Assembly: GCF_005234135.1 (NCBI RefSeq) | Contig: NZ_CP039964.1 | Coordinates: 310,001-374,000 of the forward strand | Length of the DNA: 64,000 nt | Direction: 5' to 3' | From: Pseudorhodobacter turbinis | Lineage (GTDB): Bacteria > Pseudomonadota > Alphaproteobacteria > Rhodobacterales > Rhodobacteraceae | In this document: positions 26,454-34,858 of the stretch, one piece after another | How the letters are laid out: the number at the start of each line of letters is the position of its first letter | Numbering within the stretch: position 1 is the first letter of the stretch | Translations under genes and position numbers: made by a program | Notes under the pieces: generated by a model | Database searches by the model: none | Told to the model about the DNA's origin: nothing | What the model saw: the letters and a program-made list of their open reading frames with translations, nothing else

Positions 26454-28376
26454 ATGCGACCACCTGCAAGAGTCGTTTTTCACCTATCAGGCCGGTTTCT
26501 GGACAATTTTGCAAGCCGCCCGCATCTGAAGCTGTTCAATCACATCAACAATATGTTCAACGCTGCCGGTGGGACAATCGAGGCGCGCAGACGTGATGAG
26601 CGGCTTCGCGACCCAGATGAAACGAATTGGTCCGATCTGTTGGAAGATGACAACCTGCACATCATCGAGAACGGCTGCGTGCATCAACACAATGTGCTTA
26701 ACACAACGCTGGCATATCTTCAGCCATATTATCACCTCGACCCGCAGGGCGTTTTGGCGAAAAGCCGCGTCAGGGACGAAACTTATGACCCAATAGGCGC
26801 GGACCCGAAAGATGTCGCGCAATTCTGGGAGGGTTTGCAGACACGCTTTGTGAAACGCCGCCATTCGCGTTATGATCAGCTTGAGGACAAGGCCGATATT
26901 CCTGACGGGTGCATATCAATCTTTCTGCAAGGCGGATTTCCGCACCAACAGCGCACCGCGTATTGCGATCCCAAAACCATGCTGCGCACGGTGGCGAAAT
27001 ACGCCGGGGGCAGGCCGGTTGTCGTAAAGGCGCATCCCTCCAGCAACATCAAGCAGGAAGCAGAATTGATCCGCAGCCTGTTGTCTGAGGGGGTGGAACT
27101 CTATCCAACGGATGCAAATATCCACGACATTCTGGAAAAGAGCGTTGTTTCTGTATCGTATAACTCCGCTGTTGCCATCGAAGGGTTCATGCATAACACG
27201 CCTGCAATTCTATTCGGCGCCTCCGACTTCCATCATATTTGCGAAACGGTGAGGGAGCCTGACCATTTCCCGATGGCGATGGGGCGGACTTTGAAAAGCA
27301 AGCACGATTACGCTCGGTATCTGTACTGGTATTTCAAAAATCACTGCTATGATATTGACGACGCCGACCTTGATGCAAAGCTGCTTGCACGCTTTGCCCA
27401 ATCGGGATTCACGGGGGAAAGATTGGGACTTGTGAACAAACCTTCATGGCTTGCCAAAGCGGCCCGTATCGACCAGGCGGCACAAGAGCTTGGCGCTTTT
27501 TTGGATAAGCAGCCCGAGGTGGGGCGTTATCTGCTGCTTGATGCCTTGAAAGTATCCGAGAAAAGCTGGGTGTATAAGGCCCGTGTGAATGGCGAGAAGG
27601 TGGTTGTTAAGCGCTTTCTGAGCGGGGATGTTGCGCATACAGTCCGCAGTTTGCAGGGGGAGTTGGCCTATCTGGAGACGGCCTTCAATGATGACGGTTT
27701 TCAGGCAAACCGGTGTTTATATGCTTGGCCTGAAAGTGGCATTGTCATCCTCAGTTTTGCCCCCGGACAAAGGCTTGGCGATAGGATCGCGGAGTCATCG
27801 GGCAATGCACGCGCGCGGTTGATGCAGCAAAGTGGCGAATGGTTGCGCCGGTATTGTGCATCACGTCAGCGAAACACCACATTCGGGCCTGGTTTTTGGG
27901 TCAAGCGGGCTGCGGCCAAGAACAGCGATCACTTCACCTCGGAAGAGGATAAGTTGCTTCTTGGTCGCGTGTTGGCTTCGTTGCGGGACCAGGCGGAAGG
28001 GGTGAAAGGCGTGCCCGTCGTGCAGGCTGCAACCCACGGGGATTTTGTTGGTATCAATGCGCATTTCCATCGCGGAACAATTTACGGCGTTGATATTCAG
28101 GGCGAATGTTGGCTTGCCGTCGCCAGAGAAGCAGCCCGTTTTCTGGTTTGGCTACAGGTACATGATCCGGTTCGTAACGATGACCGGCGCTTTGGGATTT
28201 CTGTGGAATACATCGACGCTTTTTTGAAAAGCAATGTCCTGAACCCTGCAGAGCAAACGACAACGCTGTCATTTTTCCTTGGTGAACAACTATATGGCCG
28301 GTTTATAGAGGAGTATAACCGGGCTGATATACGGGCCAATACGCGGGCAGCGATTGAAATGTATTTAGCAAAATAG
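26454..28376 (+). CDS. Capsule-type glycosyltransferase fused to a kinase-like domain
   Basis: A 640-aa protein starting MRPPARVVFHLSGRFLDNFA with GAAGGAAG upstream. Residues ~130-310 resemble the capsule-synthesis KpsC/KpsS beta-Kdo transferases: GGRPVVVKAHPSSN and SVVSVSYNSAVAIEGFMHNTPAILFG match their conserved HP and NS-x-x-x-E blocks. Residues ~355-600 look like an aminoglycoside-phosphotransferase/Kdo-kinase fold: SEKSWVYKARVNGEKVVVKRFL (nucleotide-binding lysine), THGDFVGINAHFHRGTIYGVDIQG (catalytic HGDxxxxN, then D for metal). A likely role is addition and phosphorylation of a sugar on a cell-surface glycan or lipid acceptor; this is inferred. It stands alone between the RpiR gene and fabF, where acpP is found in relatives. 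Confidence 0.72.
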   Translation: MRPPARVVFHLSGRFLDNFASRPHLKLFNHINNMFNAAGGTIEARRRDERLRDPDETNWSDLLEDDNLHIIENGCVHQHNVLNTTLAYLQPYYHLDPQGVLAKSRVRDETYDPIGADPKDVAQFWEGLQTRFVKRRHSRYDQLEDKADIPDGCISIFLQGGFPHQQRTAYCDPKTMLRTVAKYAGGRPVVVKAHPSSNIKQEAELIRSLLSEGVELYPTDANIHDILEKSVVSVSYNSAVAIEGFMHNTPAILFGASDFHHICETVREPDHFPMAMGRTLKSKHDYARYLYWYFKNHCYDIDDADLDAKLLARFAQSGFTGERLGLVNKPSWLAKAARIDQAAQELGAFLDKQPEVGRYLLLDALKVSEKSWVYKARVNGEKVVVKRFLSGDVAHTVRSLQGELAYLETAFNDDGFQANRCLYAWPESGIVILSFAPGQRLGDRIAESSGNARARLMQQSGEWLRRYCASRQRNTTFGPGFWVKRAAAKNSDHFTSEEDKLLLGRVLASLRDQAEGVKGVPVVQAATHGDFVGINAHFHRGTIYGVDIQGECWLAVAREAARFLVWLQVHDPVRNDDRRFGISVEYIDAFLKSNVLNPAEQTTTLSFFLGEQLYGRFIEEYNRADIRANTRAAIEMYLAK

Positions 28377-28492
28377 TGAGCCAGTGCGAAGGCATGCAAG
28401 CGTAAAGCTGCCGTTAACGCTGTCTGTGTTGCGCGGGGCGGGCTTGCGGTGTATCTGTGCCCAAAGTCTGATAATTTGACGGGGAGGCACTG

Positions 28493-29755
28493 ATGCGTCG
28501 AGTGGTAGTCACAGGTCTGGGTATGGTTACACCGCTGGCATGCGGTGTAGAAGAGACATGGTCGCGGTTGATCGCGGGCCAATCGGGCGCGGGCCCTATT
28601 ACACGGTTTGATCCTTCGGGTGTGATCACGCAATACGCTTGCGAAATCCCGCTTGGGGATGGCACTGATGGCACCTTCAACCCCAATGACTGGATGGAAC
28701 CGAAGGACCGCCGCAAGGTGGATGACTTCATTCTATACGGCATGACGGCGGCGACGCAGGCGGTCAGGGATTCGGGCTGGGTGCCTGAAACCGAAGATCA
28801 GAAATGCCGGACCGGTGTGATGATCGGATCGGGCATTGGCGGGCTGTCCTCGATTGCCGAGACGGCTGTGCTGATCAAAGAGCGGGGGGCCAAACGGGTC
28901 AGCCCGTTCTTTATTCCCGGATCGTTGATCAATCTGGTCTCGGGGCAGGTCTCGATTCGCTTTGGCTTCAAGGGGCCGAACCATGCGGTTGTGACGGCCT
29001 GCTCAACAGGTGCGCATGCGATTGGCGATGCGGCGCGGATGATTGCCTTTGATGATGCCGATGTCATGGTGGCGGGCGGCGCAGAAAGCCCGATTTCCGA
29101 GATCGGGATTGCGGGTTTCAACGCTTGCAAGGCGCTTTCGACCAAGCGCGCGGATGATCCAACCAAGGCCAGCCGCCCCTATGACGCCGACCGTGATGGT
29201 TTCGTGATGGGCGAGGGTGCCGGTGTGGTTGTGCTTGAGGAATATGAGCATGCCAAGGCGCGCGGTGCCAAGATTTATGCCGAAGTTCTGGGTTACGGGC
29301 TTTCGGGCGACGCCTATCACATCACCGCCCCAAGCGAGGACGGCGATGGCGGATATCGCAGCATGGAAATGGCGATCAAACGCGCCGGACTGACGCCTGC
29401 CGATATTGATTACATCAATGCGCATGGCACCAGCACGATGGCCGACACGATCGAGCTGGGCGCAGTGGAACGCTTGATGGGCGATGCGGCTGCGGGGGCG
29501 ACGATGTCCTCGACCAAATCGGCAATCGGGCATTTGCTGGGGGCTGCGGGCGCGGTCGAGGCGATCTTCTGCATTTTAGCCATTCGCGATCAGGTTGCTC
29601 CGCCAACGATCAACCTTGATAATCCTGCGGTAACACCCAAGCTTGACCTTGCGCCGAATGCGGCCCGCAAGCGCAAGATTGACGTGGCGCTGTCCAACTC
29701 CTTTGGATTTGGCGGGACCAATGCCAGCTTGATTATGGGGAAGGTGTCCGCCTGA
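28493..29755 (+). CDS. fabF: Beta-ketoacyl-ACP synthase II
   Basis: A 420-aa condensing enzyme of type II fatty-acid synthesis that elongates acyl-ACP with malonyl-ACP in the cytoplasm. It starts MRRVVVTGLGMVTPLACGVE after GGGGAGG. The nucleophile Cys is in VTACSTGAHAIGDAARMI, the two active-site histidines are in INAHGTSTMADTIE and IGHLLGAAGAVE, and SFGFGGTNASLI is the C-terminal glycine-rich loop. Length and motifs are normal. It overlaps mltG by one base at the stop codon. fabF-mltG is the usual left flank of the GTA cluster in Rhodobacterales. Confidence 0.97.
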   Translation: MRRVVVTGLGMVTPLACGVEETWSRLIAGQSGAGPITRFDPSGVITQYACEIPLGDGTDGTFNPNDWMEPKDRRKVDDFILYGMTAATQAVRDSGWVPETEDQKCRTGVMIGSGIGGLSSIAETAVLIKERGAKRVSPFFIPGSLINLVSGQVSIRFGFKGPNHAVVTACSTGAHAIGDAARMIAFDDADVMVAGGAESPISEIGIAGFNACKALSTKRADDPTKASRPYDADRDGFVMGEGAGVVVLEEYEHAKARGAKIYAEVLGYGLSGDAYHITAPSEDGDGGYRSMEMAIKRAGLTPADIDYINAHGTSTMADTIELGAVERLMGDAAAGATMSSTKSAIGHLLGAAGAVEAIFCILAIRDQVAPPTINLDNPAVTPKLDLAPNAARKRKIDVALSNSFGFGGTNASLIMGKVSA

Positions 29756-30933
29756 TGTGGAAGGCAGTCGCGTCCAACGCATTGACATTTTTTATCGTTT
29801 TTCTGGTCATAGCCTCGGGCCTATTGGCATGGGGACGCAAGGAATATAGCGGGCCGGGGCCATTGGCCGATGCGATGTGCTTTCGGGTAGAGCGGGGGGC
29901 GACGCTGTCCTCGGTCAGCCGGATGCTGGAAAGCAGTGGCGTGATTTCGGACGCACGGATTTTCCGGATCGGGGCGGATTACTCGGGACAGGGAAGCGGG
30001 TTGAAGTTTGGCAGCTATTTGCTGCCTGCACAGACCTCTATGGTCGGTGTGTTGGACATCATCACAGCGGGCGGGCAATCGACCTGCGGCAGTGAAGTGA
30101 ATTTCCGGATCGGGATTGCCTCGTCGGATGTGATTTTGCGAGAGCTGGACGCGGCGACCAACCGCTATGTTGAGGTGGCTTCTTTTGATCCGGCGGTGGA
30201 TGCCCTGCCGCAGCCCTATCTTGATGCGGTTGAGGATCTGGATCTGCGCTATCGGGTGACGCTGGCCGAAGGGGTGACGTCATGGCAGGTGGTGGAAATG
30301 CTGCGCCGCGCGGAATTCATGGAAGGCACTGTGGATGAGGTTCCCGCAGAAGGCAGCCTTGCGCCCGACAGCTATGACGTGACACGCGGCGGTGACCGGG
30401 CGGCGCTTCTGGCCGTGATGCAGGAACGTCAGGCGAAGACTCTGGCCGCTCTTTGGGCCGATCGCGCGCCTGATTTGCCCTATGCCAGCCCGGAAGAGGC
30501 GCTGGTCATGGCCTCTATCGTTGAAAAAGAAACCGGCATCGCCGAGGAACGGCGGCAGGTGGCAAGCGTCTTTGTGAACCGCTTGCGCAAGGGGATGAAG
30601 CTGCAAACCGACCCGACGGTGATTTACGGTGTCACGAATGGCGAAGGGATCTTGGGGCGTGGTTTGCGCCAGTCGGAACTGCGCCGTGAGACGCCTTATA
30701 ATACCTATGTGATTGCGGGGCTTCCGCCCGGTCCGATTGCAAACCCCGGACGGCTGAGCATTGAGGCTGCACTCAACCCCGATGACACGCCGTTTATCTT
30801 TTTCGTGGCCGATGGCACGGGCGGACATGCCTTTGCAGTGACGCTGGAAGAGCATAACGCCAATGTTGCCGCCTGGCGCAAGATCGAGGCGCAGCGTGGC
30901 CAGGAGGGTACTACTGGGGTGCAGGGGAATTGA
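29755..30933 (+). CDS. mltG: Endolytic peptidoglycan transglycosylase MltG
   Basis: A 392-aa inner-membrane enzyme that cleaves nascent glycan strands and so helps set their length. An N-terminal membrane anchor (ALTFFIVFLVIASGLLAWG) precedes a LysM-like region and the YceG domain. The catalytic Glu is in SIVEKETGIAEERRQVASVF, followed by FVNRLRKGMKLQTDPTVIYG and YNTYVIAGLPPGPIANPGR, all highly conserved. The start overlaps the fabF stop, indicating co-transcription. The gene ends about 160 bp before the GTA cluster. Confidence 0.96.
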   Translation: MWKAVASNALTFFIVFLVIASGLLAWGRKEYSGPGPLADAMCFRVERGATLSSVSRMLESSGVISDARIFRIGADYSGQGSGLKFGSYLLPAQTSMVGVLDIITAGGQSTCGSEVNFRIGIASSDVILRELDAATNRYVEVASFDPAVDALPQPYLDAVEDLDLRYRVTLAEGVTSWQVVEMLRRAEFMEGTVDEVPAEGSLAPDSYDVTRGGDRAALLAVMQERQAKTLAALWADRAPDLPYASPEEALVMASIVEKETGIAEERRQVASVFVNRLRKGMKLQTDPTVIYGVTNGEGILGRGLRQSELRRETPYNTYVIAGLPPGPIANPGRLSIEAALNPDDTPFIFFVADGTGGHAFAVTLEEHNANVAAWRKIEAQRGQEGTTGVQGN

Positions 30934-30996
30934 GCAAAACTTAACGTAAAGTTAAGGCTGCGTTCGGCTAACCGTTTGATATAAAACGTAAATCAC

Positions 30997-31025
30997 TTGA
31001 CTCTGCGTACGGTCTGCTGTACGTA
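30997..31025 (+). promoter_or_regulatory. Candidate GTA cluster promoter overlapping a dyad
   Basis: TTGACT at 30997-31002 and TACGTA at 31020-31025 are separated by 17 bp, a sigma-70-like layout. The dyad CGTAC-N8-GTACG (31006-31023) overlaps the spacer and the -10 box and is a possible operator. In Rhodobacter capsulatus the GTA promoter is activated by GafA; I cannot say whether this dyad is its site. Confidence 0.5.
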
Positions 31026-31051
31026 TTTAGGCATGCTAGAAGAAGTGGGCA

Positions 31052-31085
31052 AGCGGCTCGGGGGTGACCCCGGTGCCGCTTTTTC
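31052..31085 (+). terminator. Rho-independent terminator just upstream of g1
   Basis: AGCGGC and GCCGCT flank an inner GGGG-GTGA-CCCC stem and are followed by TTTT-C-ATTTTT. It may end mltG transcription. Because the candidate GTA promoter lies upstream of it, it could also act as a leader attenuator or as the 3' end of a ~55-nt small RNA. Confidence 0.75.
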
Positions 31086-31127
31086 ATTTTTCTCGTGCGG
31101 GCAGGCATGAGGCGGGTGCAGGACTAC

Positions 31128-31454
31128 ATGACAATAAATTTTCTAACTGGGGATGGGCCGCTGACAGAATTGTTGGCGGCAACAGAAGAAATGTATCGTG
31201 ACGCCGGGGTTGAACTGGCGCGCGCAGTTAAAGCGGCAAAATCATGTGCCCCGGCAGACGCGAAAGCGGCCCTGCAGGCAGTGCGGGATTTGAAGTCCGC
31301 GTTTCAGCTGGCGATGGATGAAAGGAGCAAAATTGACAAAATCCGCAAAGATACAGCCGGGATCATCGGGGAAGAACTCCTCGACCTCGATGCCGCGCGC
31401 GATGAAATCGGGAGCAGGCTGGCTCGCCTCCGAAACGCCGGAGGTGGTGGCTGA
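31128..31454 (+). CDS. GTA protein g1, small terminase-like
   Basis: A 108-aa, mostly helical protein from the ATG of MTINFLTGDGPLTELLAATE; starts at 31107 (ATG) or 31095 (GTG) are also possible. The residues (EEMYRDAGVELARAVKAAK, DLKSAFQLAMDERSKIDKIR) form amphipathic helices and coiled coils with no catalytic motif. In RcGTA, g1 was recognised as a TerS-like small terminase subunit that works with the large terminase to feed host DNA into the capsid non-specifically. It directly precedes and overlaps the terminase gene. Confidence 0.75.
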   Translation: MTINFLTGDGPLTELLAATEEMYRDAGVELARAVKAAKSCAPADAKAALQAVRDLKSAFQLAMDERSKIDKIRKDTAGIIGEELLDLDAARDEIGSRLARLRNAGGGG

Positions 31455-32745
31455 GTTTCTGGAAGGGCTGAGCGACAATGCGTTGCTGGCCCTGCCTTGG
31501 ATGTTCGAATTCTGGGCATTGCCACATCAGCTTGCGCCAGAAGGTGCATGGAAAAGCTGGGTGATTATGGGAGGGCGCGGCGCGGGGAAAACCCGCGCCG
31601 GTGCCGAATGGGTGCGAAGTATGGTCGAAGGATCGCAGCCCCTTGATGTGGGGCGCGCCCAGCGCGTGGCCCTTGTGGGGGAAAGCGTGGATCAGGTGCG
31701 CGACGTCATGATCTTTGGCGATAGCGGTATTCTGGCATGCTCTCCCCCCGACCGCCGCCCGAAGTGGGAGGCGAGCCGTGCACGCTTGCTGTGGCCAAAC
31801 GGGGCCACGGCAAGCGTTTATTCGGCGCATAACCCTGAAAAATTACGGGGGCCGCAATTTGATGCGGCTTGGGTAGATGAGCTGGCGAAATGGCCCAATG
31901 CGCAGAACACTTGGGATATGTTGCAATTCTCGCTGCGGTTGGGCGACCATCCGCAGCAGGTTGTGACGACCACGCCGCGGAATGTGGAGGTGCTAAAGGC
32001 GGTGCTAAAGAATCCGTCGACGGTTTCCACCCATGCGCCAACACAGGCCAACCGCGCCAATCTGGCGTCCTCATTCCTTGAGGAGGTAGAACGGCGCTAT
32101 GCGGGCACCAGCCAAGGCCGACAAGAGCTGGAAGGCATTTTGCTGGAAGAGGCCGATGGTGCGATGTGGAGCCTGACGCAGCTGGAACGGGGCAGGGTAG
32201 AGCGTGCGCCTGCCTTGACGCGCATTGTGGTGGCGGTTGATCCACCAGTAACAGGCCATGCGGGGTCGGACGAATGCGGGATCTTGGTTGTGGGGGCCGT
32301 GACCGAAGGGCCGCCGCAGACATGGCGGGCCTTTGTGCTGGAGGATGCGAGCGTGAAGGCGGCATCACCGGACACTTGGGCGCGGGCGGCGATTGCGGCC
32401 AAGGAACGCTATCAGGCCGACCGCGTGGTGGCAGAGGTCAACCAGGGCGGGGATATGGTGGAAAGCGTTTTGCGCCAAATCGATCCCTTGGTGGCTTACC
32501 GCGCCGTGCGGGCCACACGTGGCAAAGCCGTGCGCGCCGAGCCTGTGGCAGCGCTTTATGAGCAGGGCCGCGTTAGCCATCTGCCCAATCTGGGCAAGCT
32601 GGAGGACCAGATGTGCTTGATGACCAGCACGGGCTTTCAGGGCAAGGGCAGCCCCGACCGTGTGGATGCGTTGGTTTGGGCCTTGACGGACCTGATCATC
32701 GACGCGGGTCAGCACTACCAGCGGCCCACCGTTCGCACACTTTAA
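31333..32745 (+). CDS. GTA large terminase subunit (g2)
   Basis: A ~470-aa packaging motor. The ATPase part has Walker A in VIMGGRGAGKTRAGAEWV and Walker B in FDAAWVDELAKWP; the C-terminal nuclease part has acidic candidates in IVVAVDPPVTGHAGSDECG, VVAEVNQGGDMVES and GSPDRVDALVWALTDL. It cuts and pumps about 4 kb pieces of host DNA into GTA heads. AAGGAG at 31322-31327 sits five bases before a TTG at 31333, which I take as the start; ATGs at 31318 and 31390 are alternatives. Any of these overlaps g1 substantially, as is common in GTA clusters. Confidence 0.93.
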   Translation: MTKSAKIQPGSSGKNSSTSMPRAMKSGAGWLASETPEVVAEFLEGLSDNALLALPWMFEFWALPHQLAPEGAWKSWVIMGGRGAGKTRAGAEWVRSMVEGSQPLDVGRAQRVALVGESVDQVRDVMIFGDSGILACSPPDRRPKWEASRARLLWPNGATASVYSAHNPEKLRGPQFDAAWVDELAKWPNAQNTWDMLQFSLRLGDHPQQVVTTTPRNVEVLKAVLKNPSTVSTHAPTQANRANLASSFLEEVERRYAGTSQGRQELEGILLEEADGAMWSLTQLERGRVERAPALTRIVVAVDPPVTGHAGSDECGILVVGAVTEGPPQTWRAFVLEDASVKAASPDTWARAAIAAKERYQADRVVAEVNQGGDMVESVLRQIDPLVAYRAVRATRGKAVRAEPVAALYEQGRVSHLPNLGKLEDQMCLMTSTGFQGKGSPDRVDALVWALTDLIIDAGQHYQRPTVRTL

Positions 32746-32834
32746 CACAATTTAATCAAATTGGTTCAGATTTGGTTTCAAGCCGAGGGGGCAACGCTTC
32801 GCCCCCCGAGACAAAGACAAAGGAGCTGATCCAG

Positions 32835-34010
32835 ATGGTTTTCGATTTCCTGAAACGTAGTGAGGTTTCGGTGCCGGAGCAAAAGGCATCGGCCGCGGGG
32901 CCGGTGATCAACTACTCCGGCTCTGGCCGGGTGGCGTGGAGCCCGCGGGACGTGGTGAGCCTGACTAAGACAGGTTTCCTCGGCAACCCCATCGGGTTTC
33001 GTGCGGTCAAGTTGATTGCCGAAACTGCGGCGGCAATGCCCTTGGTTTTGCAAGATTGCGACCGTCGTTACGACATGCATCCGCTGTTGGCGCTGATGAA
33101 GCGCCCAAACCAGATGCAGGGCCGTGCAGAGTTGATGGAGGCGCTTTACGGGCAGCTTTTGCTGTCAGGCAACGCCTATATCGAGGCGGTGCAGGGTGCC
33201 ACGTTGCTGCCGGGAGAGCTGCATGTTCTGCGCTCGGACCGGATGAGCCTGGTTCCCGGCGCGGATGGTTGGCCGGTTGGCTATGACTATACCGTCGGCA
33301 ACCGCAAACACCGGTTCGATATGACCGGTGGCTTGGCCCCGATATGTCACATCCGGAACTTCCATCCGCATGATGACCATTACGGCTTCTCGCCGATGCA
33401 GGCGGCGGCGGTGGCGTTGGATGTCCATGTGGCGGCGTCTCATTGGTCCAAGGCGTTGTTGGACAACGCGGCACGGCCAAGCGGGGCGATTGTTTACAAG
33501 GGCGTCGACGGGCAGTCGCAGCTGACGAATGATCAATATGATCGTTTGCTGAACGAGATGGCATCGCATCATCAAGGCGCGCGCAATGCGGGCCGTCCGA
33601 TGTTGCTGGAGGGTGGGTTGGACTGGAAACCGATGGGGTTTAGCCCCTCGGATATGGAGTTCCAGAAAACCAAAGAAGCCGCAGCGCGTGAAATCGCGAT
33701 TGCCTTTGGTGTGCCGCCGATGCTTTTGGGCATCCCAGGTGACGCGACCTATGCCAATTACCAAGAGGCCAACCGCGCATTTTTCCGGCTGACGGTTTTG
33801 CCCTTGGTGTCCAAGGTAACAGCCTCCCTGTCGCATTGGCTTTCGGGGTTCACCGGTGAGGAGATCGAGTTCAAGGCCGATCTTGACCAAGTGCATGCCT
33901 TGGCCTCGGAGCGTGACCAGCAATGGGCGCGGGTCGGGGCGGCAGATTTCCTGACCACGGCAGAAAAACGCGCAATTCTGGGGCTGCCAGCCTTGGCAGA
34001 GGATGAATGA
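32835..34010 (+). CDS. GTA portal protein (g3)
   Basis: A 391-aa HK97-type portal that forms the DNA-entry ring of the head. It starts MVFDFLKRSEVSVPEQKASA, with AAGGAG ten bases before the ATG. TGFLGNPIGFRAVKLIAETAAAMPLVL, GNAYIEAVQGATLLPGELHVL, FSPMQAAAVALDVHVAASHW and FGVPPMLLGIPGDATYANYQEANRAFFRLTVLP are typical phage_portal (HK97 family) blocks. Its length matches RcGTA g3. It overlaps the next gene by 4 bp. Confidence 0.96.
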   Translation: MVFDFLKRSEVSVPEQKASAAGPVINYSGSGRVAWSPRDVVSLTKTGFLGNPIGFRAVKLIAETAAAMPLVLQDCDRRYDMHPLLALMKRPNQMQGRAELMEALYGQLLLSGNAYIEAVQGATLLPGELHVLRSDRMSLVPGADGWPVGYDYTVGNRKHRFDMTGGLAPICHIRNFHPHDDHYGFSPMQAAAVALDVHVAASHWSKALLDNAARPSGAIVYKGVDGQSQLTNDQYDRLLNEMASHHQGARNAGRPMLLEGGLDWKPMGFSPSDMEFQKTKEAAAREIAIAFGVPPMLLGIPGDATYANYQEANRAFFRLTVLPLVSKVTASLSHWLSGFTGEEIEFKADLDQVHALASERDQQWARVGAADFLTTAEKRAILGLPALAEDE

Positions 34011-34255
34011 GCCTGCGCGGCAAGGATAGCGGTGGCTCCAGGTACCTTTACGACAGTTTTGATGCGGCCACGGCGCGGATCGAAGCGAACGAACGGGTGG
34101 CCGAGGAGCGCTGGGTCGGGCTGGAATACAGGCTTGGCCAGATCGAGGGTAGTCTGGATCGCTTGGAAAAGCGGCTTTGGCTGGGGGTTTACGGGGTTAC
34201 GGCCTTTCTGCTGGCGCAGGGGGCCGAGGCGGTGCTGAAAGCGGCGATGAGGTAG
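34007..34255 (+). CDS. GTA small protein g3.5 (hypothetical)
   Basis: An 82-aa protein starting MSLRGKDSGGSRYLYDSFDA. A helical coiled-coil stretch (RIEANERVAEERWVGLEYRLGQIEGSLDRLEKRLW) is followed by one membrane-like segment (LGVYGVTAFLLAQGAEAVLKA). The RcGTA cluster has a small gene at the same place (g3.5). Its function is not established; a membrane-anchored head assembly factor is possible. It overlaps the portal gene by 4 bp and ends 4 bp before the protease. Confidence 0.75.
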   Translation: MSLRGKDSGGSRYLYDSFDAATARIEANERVAEERWVGLEYRLGQIEGSLDRLEKRLWLGVYGVTAFLLAQGAEAVLKAAMR

Positions 34256-34259
34256 GCGA

Positions 34260-34820
34260 ATGGGATATATGGACAAACATGGCGCACCGGAGCGCAAGTA
34301 TCACGCCCCCGAAAAGGGGCTGATCGTGACGGATGGTCTGGTGATCGAGGGTTACGCAAGCCTGTTTGGCAAGCGTGACCAAGGCGGGGATGTGGTGCAA
34401 AAGGGCGCCTATGCCACCAGCCTAAAGGCGCTGGCGAAAGCCGAGCGGCGGGTCAAGATGCTGTGGCAGCATGATCCGGCACAGCCAATCGGCATTTGGG
34501 ACGAGGTGCGTGAAGATGGCGTAGGCCTTTACGTCAAGGGCCGAATCTTGCCCGAAGTTGACAAAGGACGCGAGGCGGCGGCTTTGCTTGCTGCGGGCGC
34601 GATTGACGGGCTTTCCATCGGCTATCGCACGTTGCGGGCCGAGAAGGATGGCAAGGGCCAACGGCTTTTGTCTGAGTTGGAGCTTTGGGAAGTGTCGCTT
34701 GTGACCTTTCCAATGCTGCCAGAGGCGCGGGTAGCGGCAAAAAACGATGAGCTTGCCGATACCTGGCGCGGCGTGGCGCAGATCTTTGAAGATGCGCGCC
34801 GGGAGTTGGCCGCCCGCTAG
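34260..34820 (+). CDS. GTA prohead protease, HK97 family (g4)
   Basis: A 186-aa serine protease that trims the capsid protein during head maturation. VIEGYASLFGKRDQGGDVVQKGAYATSLKAL opens the Peptidase_U35/S78 fold; the catalytic His is in VKMLWQHDPAQPIGIW and the Ser in IDGLSIGYRTLRAEKDGKG; LLSELELWEVSLVTFPMLPEARV closes the conserved core. It lies between portal and capsid genes, the standard HK97-type order. Confidence 0.95.
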   Translation: MGYMDKHGAPERKYHAPEKGLIVTDGLVIEGYASLFGKRDQGGDVVQKGAYATSLKALAKAERRVKMLWQHDPAQPIGIWDEVREDGVGLYVKGRILPEVDKGREAAALLAAGAIDGLSIGYRTLRAEKDGKGQRLLSELELWEVSLVTFPMLPEARVAAKNDELADTWRGVAQIFEDARRELAAR

Positions 34821-34858
34821 GACGGCTTTCACGACTGAAACCCAAGAAGGAAACGAGA

